In this document: positions 8,466 to 16,675 of the stretch, piece after piece | Position numbering within the stretch: position 1 is the first letter of the stretch | Layout: each line of letters opens with the position of its first letter | Assembly: GCA_021817245.1 (NCBI GenBank) | Contig: JAKAVQ010000009.1 | Span: 1 to 64,000, forward strand | Source of the DNA: Thermoplasmata archaeon | GTDB taxonomy: Archaea > Thermoplasmatota > Thermoplasmata > Lutacidiplasmatales > UBA184 | Reading direction: 5' to 3' | Length of the DNA stretch: 64,000 nt | Made by a program: the position numbers and the translations under genes | The notes under the pieces: model-generated | Databases searched by the model: none | What the model saw: the letters and a program-made list of their open reading frames with translations, nothing else | Told to the model about the DNA's origin: nothing

Positions 8466-9850
8466 ACCGACTCTTCGATCTCCCCGGCCTGGGGGACCCC
8501 GGCGAGACGCTCGGCGACCGACCCCAGGATCTCGAGGTGGCGGTCGACGTCGGCGTCGGTGTGCTGGACGGAGATCGTCCACTGCTCGTCCGGTCCCGTG
8601 CCCGAGGGGATCAGCCCGCGGTTCAGACAGAGGTAATAGTAGAGCATCGATCGATCGCCGTCGACCGAGAGGAACTCCCGCCAGTTCCGCACCGGGTGGT
8701 CGGAGAAGAAGACCGTGCCCGACACCCCGTCCGCCGCGACGTGCGCGGTGACCCCGGCGTCCTCGAAGACCTCCGCGTATCCCTTCGCGAGCCGGGAGTT
8801 GAGGCGGCTCGAGCGCTCGAGCGCCTCGTCGGTGAGGACGTGATCGAGCGACGCGAGGCACGCCGCCATCGCGAGCGGGTTCGAGTTGTACGTACCGGCG
8901 TGGGCGACCTTCCGCGGACCGATCTCGTCGAGCAGGCCCGGCCCCGCGGCGATCGCGGAGAGCGGGACGCCGCAGGCGATCGACTTCCCGAGGGTCAACA
9001 GGTCCGGCCGGACCCCGACGCGGCCTGCCCCTCCGTGGGGGTACTTCGCGCCGGTCTTGATCTCGTCGAAGATCAGGAGCGCGCCGAGCTCGTCGGCCAG
9101 CTCCCTCAGCCCAGGGAAGAAGCCCTCCTCGGGGAGGATGAACCCCATGTTCATCGGGATCGGCTCGGCGATGATCGCGGCGAGGTCGTCGCGATGCTCG
9201 AGTGCGATCCGCCGCGTCGCCGCGAGGTCGTTGAACGGGGCGACCAGCGTTCGCTCCGAGACCTCGGAGAGGATCCCGGGCGATGCCGGGGCCGACTTCG
9301 GGTGGTCGTGGGGGCCGGCGACCCCGAGGCGTGGCTTGACGCCGACGAGCAGCGTGTCGTGCGAGCCGTGGTAGGAGCCTTCGAACTTGAGGACGTACCG
9401 CTTCTTCGTATGGGCCCGTGCGAAGCGGACGGCGTGGTGCGTCGCCTCGAGGCCGGTCGTGCTGAACCGCACCTTCGCCATCGAGTAGCGGCGGCAGATC
9501 CGCTCGGCGACCTCGGGGGTTCGCTCCCACTCGTAGCCGTACACGCTCCCGTTCTCGAGCTGCCGGGAGAGCGCCTCGACGAGTTTCGGGTGGGCGTGCC
9601 CGCTCTGCAGCGAGCCAAAGCCCATGTTGAAGTCGAGGTAGTCGTTGCCGTCGGCGTCCCAGAGGGTCACGCCCTTCGCCCGGCTGACGTAGAACGGGTA
9701 GGGATCGAGGAACCGGTAGTTCGAATGTACCCCGAGCGGGCTCCACTTCCGGCCCTCCTCCCAGAGCTGCTTCGACCGGGGGGTCCTCTGACGATACTCC
9801 CCGTACGCGGCCTCGAACCGGGGGTCCATCTGCTCCTCCGAGGGGAGCAT
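8462..9850 (-). CDS. Class III aminotransferase, glutamate-1-semialdehyde aminomutase-like
   Basis: PLP-dependent fold-type I enzyme, 462 residues from the ATG at 9850 (the frame opens with TTG at 9904; the longer N-terminus is Pro/Ser-rich). Landmarks: FSTTGLEATHHAVRFAR (phosphate-binding region), LKFEGSYHGSHD, LLIFDEIKTG and the Schiff-base lysine in LLTLGKSIACG (K289). The GSYHG and GKS contexts place it near glutamate-1-semialdehyde 2,1-aminomutases, but lack of any heme-pathway gene nearby and the presence of three paralogues suggest an omega- or beta-amino acid transaminase or aminomutase. Divergent from the mmsA gene; a TTTTTGTACC element near 9898-9907 may serve as its promoter. Confidence 0.85.
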   Translation of the reverse strand: MLPSEEQMDPRFEAAYGEYRQRTPRSKQLWEEGRKWSPLGVHSNYRFLDPYPFYVSRAKGVTLWDADGNDYLDFNMGFGSLQSGHAHPKLVEALSRQLENGSVYGYEWERTPEVAERICRRYSMAKVRFSTTGLEATHHAVRFARAHTKKRYVLKFEGSYHGSHDTLLVGVKPRLGVAGPHDHPKSAPASPGILSEVSERTLVAPFNDLAATRRIALEHRDDLAAIIAEPIPMNMGFILPEEGFFPGLRELADELGALLIFDEIKTGAKYPHGGAGRVGVRPDLLTLGKSIACGVPLSAIAAGPGLLDEIGPRKVAHAGTYNSNPLAMAACLASLDHVLTDEALERSSRLNSRLAKGYAEVFEDAGVTAHVAADGVSGTVFFSDHPVRNWREFLSVDGDRSMLYYYLCLNRGLIPSGTGPDEQWTISVQHTDADVDRHLEILGSVAERLAGVPQAGEIEESV

Positions 9851-9996
9851 CCTCCCCTCGCCCCCGGGACTCGGAGGCAAGGTTCCGAGCGAGGGGGGGT
9901 ACAAAAAGCCACCCGCAGCGCGGGAAATTCGACAGTTGCCGAACGGCTCCCGCGCACCTCAAGTTCCCGCGCTCTTCCGGGGGCCGAGGGGTCTCT

Positions 9997-11445
9997 GTGA
10001 CCGATATCGTCCCGCTCGAGAACTTCGTCAACGGCGCCTGGGTCCGGTCGACCGGTCCGGACCATCTCGACGTCCCCGACCCTTCGGACGGGAGCGTGAT
10101 CGCGCGCGTTCCCCGCTCCGGCGCCGCGGACGTCGACCTTGCCGTCCGGGCGGCCCGGGCGGCGTTCCGCCGCTGGAAGGAGGTGCCGGTCGCCGAAAGG
10201 GCCCGTCGCGTCCTCGCGCTCCGCAACCTCCTCGAGGCCCACGCCGACGAGCTCGCCCGCACCGTCGTCCGGGAGAACGGGAAGACGCTCGACGAGGCCC
10301 GCGGATCGGTCCGACGGGGGATCGAGGCGACCGAGTTCGCGGCTTCCGCGCCGACGACCCTCCAGGGGTCGTTCCTGGAGGACGTCTCCCCGGGCGTCGA
10401 CTCGACGCTCCTCCGCCAGCCGGTCGGCGTGGTCGCCGGGATCACCCCGTTCAACTTTCCGGTCATGATCCCCCTCTGGATGGCGCCGCTCGCCGTGGTC
10501 TGCGGCAACGCGTTCCTCCTCAAGCCCTCCGAGCGCGTCCCGCTTTCGGCCCGGCTGCTCGCGACCTGGTTCGAGGAAGCCGGATTCCCCCCCGGGGTCT
10601 TCAACCTCCTCCACGGCGACGCGGCGGCGGTCGATGCGATCCTCGCCCATCCGGGCATCGACGCCGTCTCGTTCGTCGGCTCCGCCCCGACGGCGAGGCA
10701 CATCTACACGACCGCGGCGGCGCACGGCAAGCGGGTCCAGGCGCTCGCTGGGGCGAAGAACCACCTGATCGTGATGCCGGACGCCGACCTCGACCGGTCG
10801 GTGCCGGCGATCCTCTCGAGCGCCTTTGGTCAGGCGGGGGAACGCTGCCTGGCCGCGAGCGTGATCGTCGCCGTCGAACCCGGCGGGGATCGGCTGGTCG
10901 AACGGCTCGCCACCGAGGTGTCCCGTCTTCCGACCGGGCCCGCCGGTCGCCCCGATACGGTCGTCGGGCCGGTGATCCGCCCCGACCACCGGGAGCGGGT
11001 ACTCCGCTGGATCCGGGACGGGGAGACGGCGGGCGCGAAGGTCGTCGCCCGGGGACCGGAACCGCCGGCCGGGCCGGGATTCTACGTACCGCCGGTCCTC
11101 TTCGACCACGTGCGCCCCGAGATGCCGATCGCCCAGGAGGAGGTCTTCGGGCCGGTGCTGTCGGTGATCCGGGTCGGCTCGCTCGACGAGGGGCTCGACG
11201 TCGCGAACCGCTCGCGGTTCGGGAATGCAGCGGCGATCTTCACGCGCGACGGACGGGCGGCCCGCGAGTTCGTCCACCGCATCGAGGCCGGCATGGTCGG
11301 GGTCAACATCGGCGTGCCCGCGCCGGCCGCGTACTTCCCGTTCGTCGGCTGGAAGGGGTCCTTTTACGGCGACCTCCACGCGACCGGCCGGGACGCGATC
11401 GAGTTCTACACCCGCAAGAAGGTCGTCACGACCCGCTGGTTCTGA
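9997..11445 (+). CDS. mmsA: Methylmalonate/malonate-semialdehyde dehydrogenase (CoA-acylating)
   Basis: 482 residues, GTG start. The sequence follows the MmsA family closely: NFVNGAWV at the start, GITPFNFPVMIPLWM, LAGAKNHLIVMPDAD, and the catalytic-Cys motif FGQAGERCLA (C284), ending in GSFYGDLHATGRDAIEFYT. MmsA converts methylmalonate or malonate semialdehyde plus CoA and NAD+ to propionyl- or acetyl-CoA, CO2 and NADH, the last step of beta-alanine, valine and pyrimidine breakdown. Its position between two class III aminotransferases fits a route from beta-alanine or 3-aminoisobutyrate. The last 20 bases overlap the convergent MFS gene. Confidence 0.93.
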   Translation: MTDIVPLENFVNGAWVRSTGPDHLDVPDPSDGSVIARVPRSGAADVDLAVRAARAAFRRWKEVPVAERARRVLALRNLLEAHADELARTVVRENGKTLDEARGSVRRGIEATEFAASAPTTLQGSFLEDVSPGVDSTLLRQPVGVVAGITPFNFPVMIPLWMAPLAVVCGNAFLLKPSERVPLSARLLATWFEEAGFPPGVFNLLHGDAAAVDAILAHPGIDAVSFVGSAPTARHIYTTAAAHGKRVQALAGAKNHLIVMPDADLDRSVPAILSSAFGQAGERCLAASVIVAVEPGGDRLVERLATEVSRLPTGPAGRPDTVVGPVIRPDHRERVLRWIRDGETAGAKVVARGPEPPAGPGFYVPPVLFDHVRPEMPIAQEEVFGPVLSVIRVGSLDEGLDVANRSRFGNAAAIFTRDGRAAREFVHRIEAGMVGVNIGVPAPAAYFPFVGWKGSFYGDLHATGRDAIEFYTRKKVVTTRWF

Positions 11446-12694
11446 CCGGCCGGGGATCGCCTCGGGACCGGAGCAGGAACGGCACGAACAGGAGCGCGGC
11501 TCCAAGACTGCTCACCGCCGTGATGAGGAAGACCGTACGGGCCGGCACGGCGGCGGCCAGGAGGAGGCCCGCCGCGACGCCGCCGAGGAGGCCGCCCAGG
11601 TTGAACGCGGCGGTCAAGAGGCCGACCGCCCGACCCCGCTCCGCCGGGGCGCTCGCGGCGGCGGCCTCCCGGACCCCGGCGACGGTGAAGAAGACCGCGA
11701 CCGGCAGGATCCAGACCCCGAACGCGACAGGGTAGGACGGCGTCGCGGCGAGCGCGGCCCAGATCGCCGCGTAGAGCAGGGCGAAGGCGAGCAAGCTTCG
11801 CCGCCGGGTCTCGGGCCGCTCGGCCCAACGACCCGAGAACGGGGCGGCGACGAGGTTGAAGGCCGAGGCGATCGCGACCCAGAGCGCAAGCTGGGCGGTC
11901 GCGTTCAACGGCAACCCGAAGAACCCGCCGGCGGCGAGCGAAGCCGCGAGATACACGGGGATCGCGGCGACCGCGACGTACCGCGCGGTCGCGACGGCGG
12001 TGGTCGCCCCGGCGAGGTAGAAGACGCGTCGGTGGGAAGCGACGCCGAACCGGCTCGGCGTCGGGAGCGGCGCCGGCCGCACGACCTCCCCGCTCCCGGC
12101 GAAGACCGCCGCCGCGGCGACGGTCAGCGCCGCGAGCAGGAGCGAAAGCTCGACGCCATCGGTCGACTGGAGCCGAAAACTGCCTCCGAGCAGGAGTGGG
12201 AAGGAGAGGGCTATCCCCGAGAGCATCCCGGCGCTCTGGGCGAGCTGGAGCCGGCCGAGCAGGAACCCGGTGGACGCGCGGGGGTCCTCGGTCGCCTGCG
12301 TGGTGGCGAGGACGATCGCACCGAAGAGGGCGCTCTGGACCACGCGGGCGGCGAAGAGGCCGCCGGGACCGAGCAGCGGGAAGGCGGCGAAGAGCGGAGC
12401 CTCCAAGAGCGTCGCCCCGACGAGCGGGAGCCGGCGAGCGCCCGTCCGATCGGCGAGCCACCCCCACCCGAACGAGGCGAGGGTCTGGGCGAGGAGCGGT
12501 GCGCCGACCACGAGGGTCGCGAGAAGGGGACCGCCCCCTTCGGAGAGCTCGGCGAGCGGGAGCACGGCGAGCAGGACCCCGTAGCTCGTGTAGGAGAGCC
12601 AGGTCCCGCCGAAGAGACGGCCGAACGAGAGCGGCCGGCGCCCGGCGGTCCGGGGGCCCGGACCTTCCGTTCCTCCGCTAGCCCGCGACGGCAT
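11426..12694 (-). CDS. MFS transporter
   Basis: 422 residues with twelve predicted membrane helices and the loop motif GWGWLADRTGARRLP after helix 2, the typical MFS D-R-x-G-R/x signature. The N-terminus is Arg-rich and the protein ends in a short basic tail. Its start overlaps the end of the upstream aminotransferase gene by 17 bases, so the two are probably co-transcribed and translationally coupled; the transporter may move the substrate or product of that enzyme. Substrate cannot be read from the sequence. Confidence 0.87.
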   Translation of the reverse strand: MPSRASGGTEGPGPRTAGRRPLSFGRLFGGTWLSYTSYGVLLAVLPLAELSEGGGPLLATLVVGAPLLAQTLASFGWGWLADRTGARRLPLVGATLLEAPLFAAFPLLGPGGLFAARVVQSALFGAIVLATTQATEDPRASTGFLLGRLQLAQSAGMLSGIALSFPLLLGGSFRLQSTDGVELSLLLAALTVAAAAVFAGSGEVVRPAPLPTPSRFGVASHRRVFYLAGATTAVATARYVAVAAIPVYLAASLAAGGFFGLPLNATAQLALWVAIASAFNLVAAPFSGRWAERPETRRRSLLAFALLYAAIWAALAATPSYPVAFGVWILPVAVFFTVAGVREAAAASAPAERGRAVGLLTAAFNLGGLLGGVAAGLLLAAAVPARTVFLITAVSSLGAALLFVPFLLRSRGDPRPVRTSGS

Positions 12695-14015
12695 GCTCGT
12701 CCGCGAGGGCGAGCGCGCGGTCGAGCACGTCGACGCCCCGGTCGATCTCCTCGCGGGTGACCACGAGCGGAGGCGCGACGACGAGGTGGGAGACCCAGCC
12801 GATACAGAAGACCCCCTCCTTCATCATCGCCGCCGTGACCCGGTCGACGACGAGCGGCCGCCCCGCGATCTTGTCGTCTTCGGTGTTGAGCGGCTCCTTC
12901 GTCCGCCGGTCCCGTACGAGCTCGACGGCCGCGAACAGCCCCAGTCCACGGACCTCGCCGACGGAGCGGTGGCGGGCGCCGACCTCGCGAAGACGCGCGA
13001 GGAGGTACTCGCCGTCGGTGCGGGACTTCGCGATCAGGTCGAGACGCCGGTACTCCTCGATCGCGGCAACGCCGGGGGCGAGCGTGAGCGGGTGGGCCTC
13101 GTAGGTGTGGCCGTGCGGGAAGTACGCCTCCCGGAACGCGTCGTGGACGGCAGCGGTCGTCGCGGTGAGGCCGAGCGGGATCTGCGCGCCGGTGATCCCC
13201 TTCGCGGTCGTGAGGAGGTCCGGGACGACCCCCCAGCGGTCGACGGCGAACCATTCGCCGACGCGGCCCCAGCCGCTCATCACCTCGTCCGCGATCAGGA
13301 GCACGTCGTGCTTCTTCGTGATCGCCCGGATCCTTGGAAGGTACTCCGGCACCGGCACGATCACCCCGTTCGTGCCCACGACCGGTTCGACGATCATCGC
13401 GGCGACATCCCCCTCCCGGGAGAGCTGGTAGTCGACGTACTCGGCGCAGGCGACCCCGCAGCTCGGGTACGACAGGCCGAACGGGCAGCGGTAGCAGTAG
13501 CAGTCCGGAGCGAAGACCGTCCCCGGGACCTTCTGGAGCGGTTCGATCGCCCGGCGGCGCAATTCGCCCGTCACCGAGATCGCGGCGGCGGTCGCACCGT
13601 GGTAGGAACGGTAGCGCGCCAGGACCTTGGTGCGACGGGTCACGGCCCGGGCGATCTTGAGCGCCGCCTCGTTCGCCTCGGTCCCTGAGGTCGAGAAGAA
13701 GAACCGGGCGAGCCCCTTCGGCAGTACGTCGAGGAGCGCCGCGCTCAGGCGGGCCCGGGCCTCGGTGGCGAAGCCGGGCGCGGCGTAGGCGAGCGTGCGG
13801 GCCTGTTCGGCGATCGCCTCGGCGATCCGGCGGTTCCCGTGACCGAGGTTGGTCGCGATCAGCTGGGAGGAGAAGTCGAGGTACTCGCGGCCGTCAGCGT
13901 CCCAGAACGAGGAGCCCTGCGCCCGAGCGACGACCAGAGGGTCCCATCCACCCTGCCGTCGCCAGGTGACGTAGTTCGTCTCACGGACGATACGGCGGAC
14001 CTCCTCAGCGTCCAT
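12678..14015 (-). CDS. Class III aminotransferase (taurine/beta-alanine:pyruvate type)
   Basis: 445 residues, ATG start. Landmarks: FFFSTSGTEANEAALKIAR, RYRSYHGATAAAISVTG, LLIADEVMSGWGRVGEWFA and the PLP lysine in LLTTAKGITGAQIPLG (K272). The insert with CYCYRCPFG and SCGVACAEYVDY holds five cysteines in about 25 residues, unusual for the family and possibly a metal or disulfide site. The RTK/IAGRPL region near the C-terminus matches omega-amino acid:pyruvate transaminases. Such enzymes turn beta-alanine, taurine or similar amines into semialdehydes, which would feed MmsA. It forms an operon with the MFS gene that overlaps its end. Confidence 0.88.
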   Translation of the reverse strand: MDAEEVRRIVRETNYVTWRRQGGWDPLVVARAQGSSFWDADGREYLDFSSQLIATNLGHGNRRIAEAIAEQARTLAYAAPGFATEARARLSAALLDVLPKGLARFFFSTSGTEANEAALKIARAVTRRTKVLARYRSYHGATAAAISVTGELRRRAIEPLQKVPGTVFAPDCYCYRCPFGLSYPSCGVACAEYVDYQLSREGDVAAMIVEPVVGTNGVIVPVPEYLPRIRAITKKHDVLLIADEVMSGWGRVGEWFAVDRWGVVPDLLTTAKGITGAQIPLGLTATTAAVHDAFREAYFPHGHTYEAHPLTLAPGVAAIEEYRRLDLIAKSRTDGEYLLARLREVGARHRSVGEVRGLGLFAAVELVRDRRTKEPLNTEDDKIAGRPLVVDRVTAAMMKEGVFCIGWVSHLVVAPPLVVTREEIDRGVDVLDRALALADEHAVAG

Positions 14016-14073
14016 CGAACCGCTCCGACGGCCGCGCCGACCGCGTCCGCCCGCGAGGTCGCACCGTCCTCCG

Positions 14074-15111
14074 CTATTTAGCGGACGGTGCCGCTCGGGA
14101 CCGACGGGGGCGGCGGGAGAGCCCGAAGAGCCGGGCGGCGTTCCCTCCGAGGATCGCCGCGCGGTCCTCCTCGGGGAGGTCGAGCCGATCGACGAGCTCC
14201 ACCGCGACCTCTAGCCCCTCGAGCGGCCAATCGGAACCGTAGAGGATCCGGTCGGGTCGGCCGATCGTCACGAGCGTCGCGTAGAGGACCTCGCGGGCCT
14301 GGCGGACCATCCGGTCGAAGTACGGCGTCGACGGGTGGGCGAGCAGGCCGGAGGTGTCGGCGTAGACGTTCTCGTTCTTGTAGACCAGCTCGGCCGCCTC
14401 GTGCACCCACGGGTTCCCGAGGTGGCAGAGGACGAAGCGGACGTCACGGTAGCGACCGGCGACCTCGTCGACCTCGATCGGTCGGGCGTACTTCACGAGC
14501 CCGATCCCGTCGAGCGTGTCCCCCTGGTGCACCAGGATCGGGAGCCCGCGGCGATGGGCGTACTCGTAGACGGGAGCGAGCCGCGGGTCGTGGGGGTAGA
14601 ACGGCTTGTATCCCGGGTAAAGCTTGATGCCGGCGAGCCCGGGCACGGCGTCCCAGAGACGGATCGCCGCGCGCACCTCCTCCTTCCCCCGGGTCGGGTC
14701 GACCGTTGTCACCGTGTGGAGCCGCCCATGGCCAGCTCGCCGCTGGGCCGCGGCCTCCTCGAGGCCCGCCCGGACGCTCGGCGCCTCGAACAGCTGGAGG
14801 AGGAGGCCGTGGTCGATGCCGGCCCGGTCCATCTCGGCGAGGAGACCGGGCACCGTGTACTCGAGTCCGGGGCGGTAGCCGGTGCGGGGAAGGTCCCTCC
14901 ACCAGCGGCTGAGGTGAAGGTGCGCGTCGATCCGGGGCGGCGGGTCCCGCGTCAGGGAAGCCTCCCGGGAGCGAGCGCCGCCATTGCGGTCGGCCGAGAC
15001 CCAGACGGGTCTTCTCCGTTTCCCTGCCCCACCGCCGCACGGACCCGGTCCCCGGTCCCGAGCGCACCCCGATACCGGCCGATGTGGACCGAAACGCCTC
15101 GCGGGCCCCAC
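14074..15111 (-). CDS. Amidohydrolase-2 family metal-dependent hydrolase or decarboxylase
   Basis: The core is a TIM-barrel amidohydrolase: RIDAHLHLS (first metal pair), GIKLYPGYKPF, PILVHQGD, FVLCHLGNPW and YGSDWPLEGL (final Asp). Relatives include aminocarboxymuconate-semialdehyde decarboxylase and related amidohydrolases acting on ring or acyl substrates. The only in-frame ATG is at 15111 and leads through about 50 residues of low-quality Arg/Gly-rich sequence; the conserved part starts near 14940, so the true start is uncertain (non-canonical or within 14950-15111). It is divergent from the next aminotransferase gene, which begins at 15152. Confidence 0.8.
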   Translation of the reverse strand: MGPARRFGPHRPVSGCARDRGPGPCGGGAGKRRRPVWVSADRNGGARSREASLTRDPPPRIDAHLHLSRWWRDLPRTGYRPGLEYTVPGLLAEMDRAGIDHGLLLQLFEAPSVRAGLEEAAAQRRAGHGRLHTVTTVDPTRGKEEVRAAIRLWDAVPGLAGIKLYPGYKPFYPHDPRLAPVYEYAHRRGLPILVHQGDTLDGIGLVKYARPIEVDEVAGRYRDVRFVLCHLGNPWVHEAAELVYKNENVYADTSGLLAHPSTPYFDRMVRQAREVLYATLVTIGRPDRILYGSDWPLEGLEVAVELVDRLDLPEEDRAAILGGNAARLFGLSRRPRRSRAAPSAK

Positions 15112-15120
15112 AGTTCATAT
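15111..15120 (+). promoter_or_regulatory. TATA element before the GABA-type aminotransferase gene
   Basis: CAGTTCATAT lies 31 bases upstream of ATG 15152. An in-frame ATG at 15119 overlaps this element and is therefore less likely to be the start. Confidence 0.4.
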
Positions 15121-15151
15121 GGCGCGGTCCGCTCCCAGGGTCGGTGGCTCC

Positions 15152-16675
15152 ATGACCGACGCGGCCCACTGGCTCAGCTTCCCGGACGCCCCCCGCATTC
15201 TTCACCCTCCGCCGGGACCGCGGTCCCAGGAGCTTTTGGCCGAACAAGCCCGCTGGGAGACCGACGCGGTCGGCTACCCGCACTACTTCCCGATCGCCCC
15301 GAAGGTCGCCCAGGGCGCGACGATCGAGGATGTCGACGGGAACCGGTTCATCGACTGGGTCTCGGGGATCTGCGTCCTCAACCTCGGCCACCGGCACCCG
15401 AGCGTCGTGCGCGCGGTGGAGGAGCAGACCAAGGCGATCTGGCACGCGCTCGAACTGCCCACCGAGGCCCGGGTGCGATTCCTTCGCGAGCTCGAAGAAG
15501 TGCTGCCGGGGTCGCTGCGCCACCATGCCCGCATCTTCTTCAGCATCACCGGCGGCGACGCGGTCGAGACCGCCGTGAACCTCGCCGACCACGTGCAGGG
15601 CAAGCGGGGCACGATCGCCTTCTCGGGAGCGTACCACGGGGTCCACGGGGGCGTCGTGCATCTCACGAGCGGACGCCGCTACCATGCCACGACCTCATTC
15701 CCCTCCGGTGCGGTGATCCGGGTCCCGTACCCGGACCCGTACCGACCGGTCCTCGGCGCGGACCACGGGGCAGCCGGCACGATCGCGTACCTCGAACACT
15801 TGCTGAACGATCCGTACTCGGGCGTCGATTCGGCCTCCTCGGTCCTCGTCGAGCCGATCCTCGGCGAGGGCGGCTATGTGATCCCGCCGGACGACTTTCT
15901 CCCCCAGCTGCGGGAGTTCTGCGACCGGCACGGTCTCCTCCTGATCGCCGACGAGGTCCAGACCGGGCTCGGCCGGACCGGGCGGATGTGGGCGGTCGAG
16001 CACGCCGGAGTAACGCCCGACATCCTGGTGATCGCGAAGACGATCGGGGGAGGGATCCCGCTCGCCGTTGTCGCCTACCGCGACGACCTGGTCCGGGAGC
16101 TGCCCCGCGGCTTCCACCTCGGAACCTACCGGGGGAATCCCCTCGCGCTCGCCGCTGGCGCCGCGACCCTCCGCGTCCTTCGGGAGAGCGACCTCGTCGA
16201 GCGGACCCGGCACCGGGGACCGAAGCTCCTCGACCGGTTCCGGGGCGTGGCGGACCGCCACCCGGCGATCGGCGACGTGCGGGGACGGGGGTTCATGGTC
16301 GGGGTCGAGTTCGTCCGCGACCGGCCGAGCCGCCAGCCGTGGGGAGACCGCGCGAAGGCGATGCGCGCTGCGCTCCTCGCGCGGGGCGTGCTGATGCACA
16401 CCTGCGGCGCCTGGGACCAGACGCTGCGCTTCATGGCGCCGCTCGTTCTCGAGGACGAGCTCCTCGAGCGGGGACTCGCCGCCTTCGAGGACGCTATCGA
16501 TAGCCTCGAGGCCGGGCCCGAGCCGCCCCGGGCCGCGGCGCGGGCTCCCCACCTCTCGGCCGTGGGGGAGCCGCACCGGCCGCCCGAGCACGCCGTCCCG
16601 ACGCCGATCGTCCCGCCGATCCCGCCGCCGCACCTTCCCGAGGGGGAGAGCCCGTCGGCGCTCCCGCGGCGCTAG
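15152..16675 (+). CDS. Class III aminotransferase, 4-aminobutyrate-type
   Basis: 507 residues from ATG 15152. It has the class III pattern: DWVSGICVLNLGHRHP, FFSITGGDAVETAVNLA, FSGAYHGVHGG, LLIADEVQTGLGRTG and PLP lysine in ILVIAKTIGGG (K296). QTGLGRTGRMWAVEH and RGFMVGVEFVRDR are close to 4-aminobutyrate and diaminobutyrate:2-oxoglutarate transaminases. Expected reaction: omega-amino acid plus 2-oxoglutarate to semialdehyde plus glutamate. The last ~55 residues are a Pro/Glu-rich tail (HRPPEHAVPTPIVPP and onward) beyond the normal family end, of unknown purpose. The convergent partner gene is an aldehyde dehydrogenase that would accept the semialdehyde. Confidence 0.9.
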   Translation: MTDAAHWLSFPDAPRILHPPPGPRSQELLAEQARWETDAVGYPHYFPIAPKVAQGATIEDVDGNRFIDWVSGICVLNLGHRHPSVVRAVEEQTKAIWHALELPTEARVRFLRELEEVLPGSLRHHARIFFSITGGDAVETAVNLADHVQGKRGTIAFSGAYHGVHGGVVHLTSGRRYHATTSFPSGAVIRVPYPDPYRPVLGADHGAAGTIAYLEHLLNDPYSGVDSASSVLVEPILGEGGYVIPPDDFLPQLREFCDRHGLLLIADEVQTGLGRTGRMWAVEHAGVTPDILVIAKTIGGGIPLAVVAYRDDLVRELPRGFHLGTYRGNPLALAAGAATLRVLRESDLVERTRHRGPKLLDRFRGVADRHPAIGDVRGRGFMVGVEFVRDRPSRQPWGDRAKAMRAALLARGVLMHTCGAWDQTLRFMAPLVLEDELLERGLAAFEDAIDSLEAGPEPPRAAARAPHLSAVGEPHRPPEHAVPTPIVPPIPPPHLPEGESPSALPRR

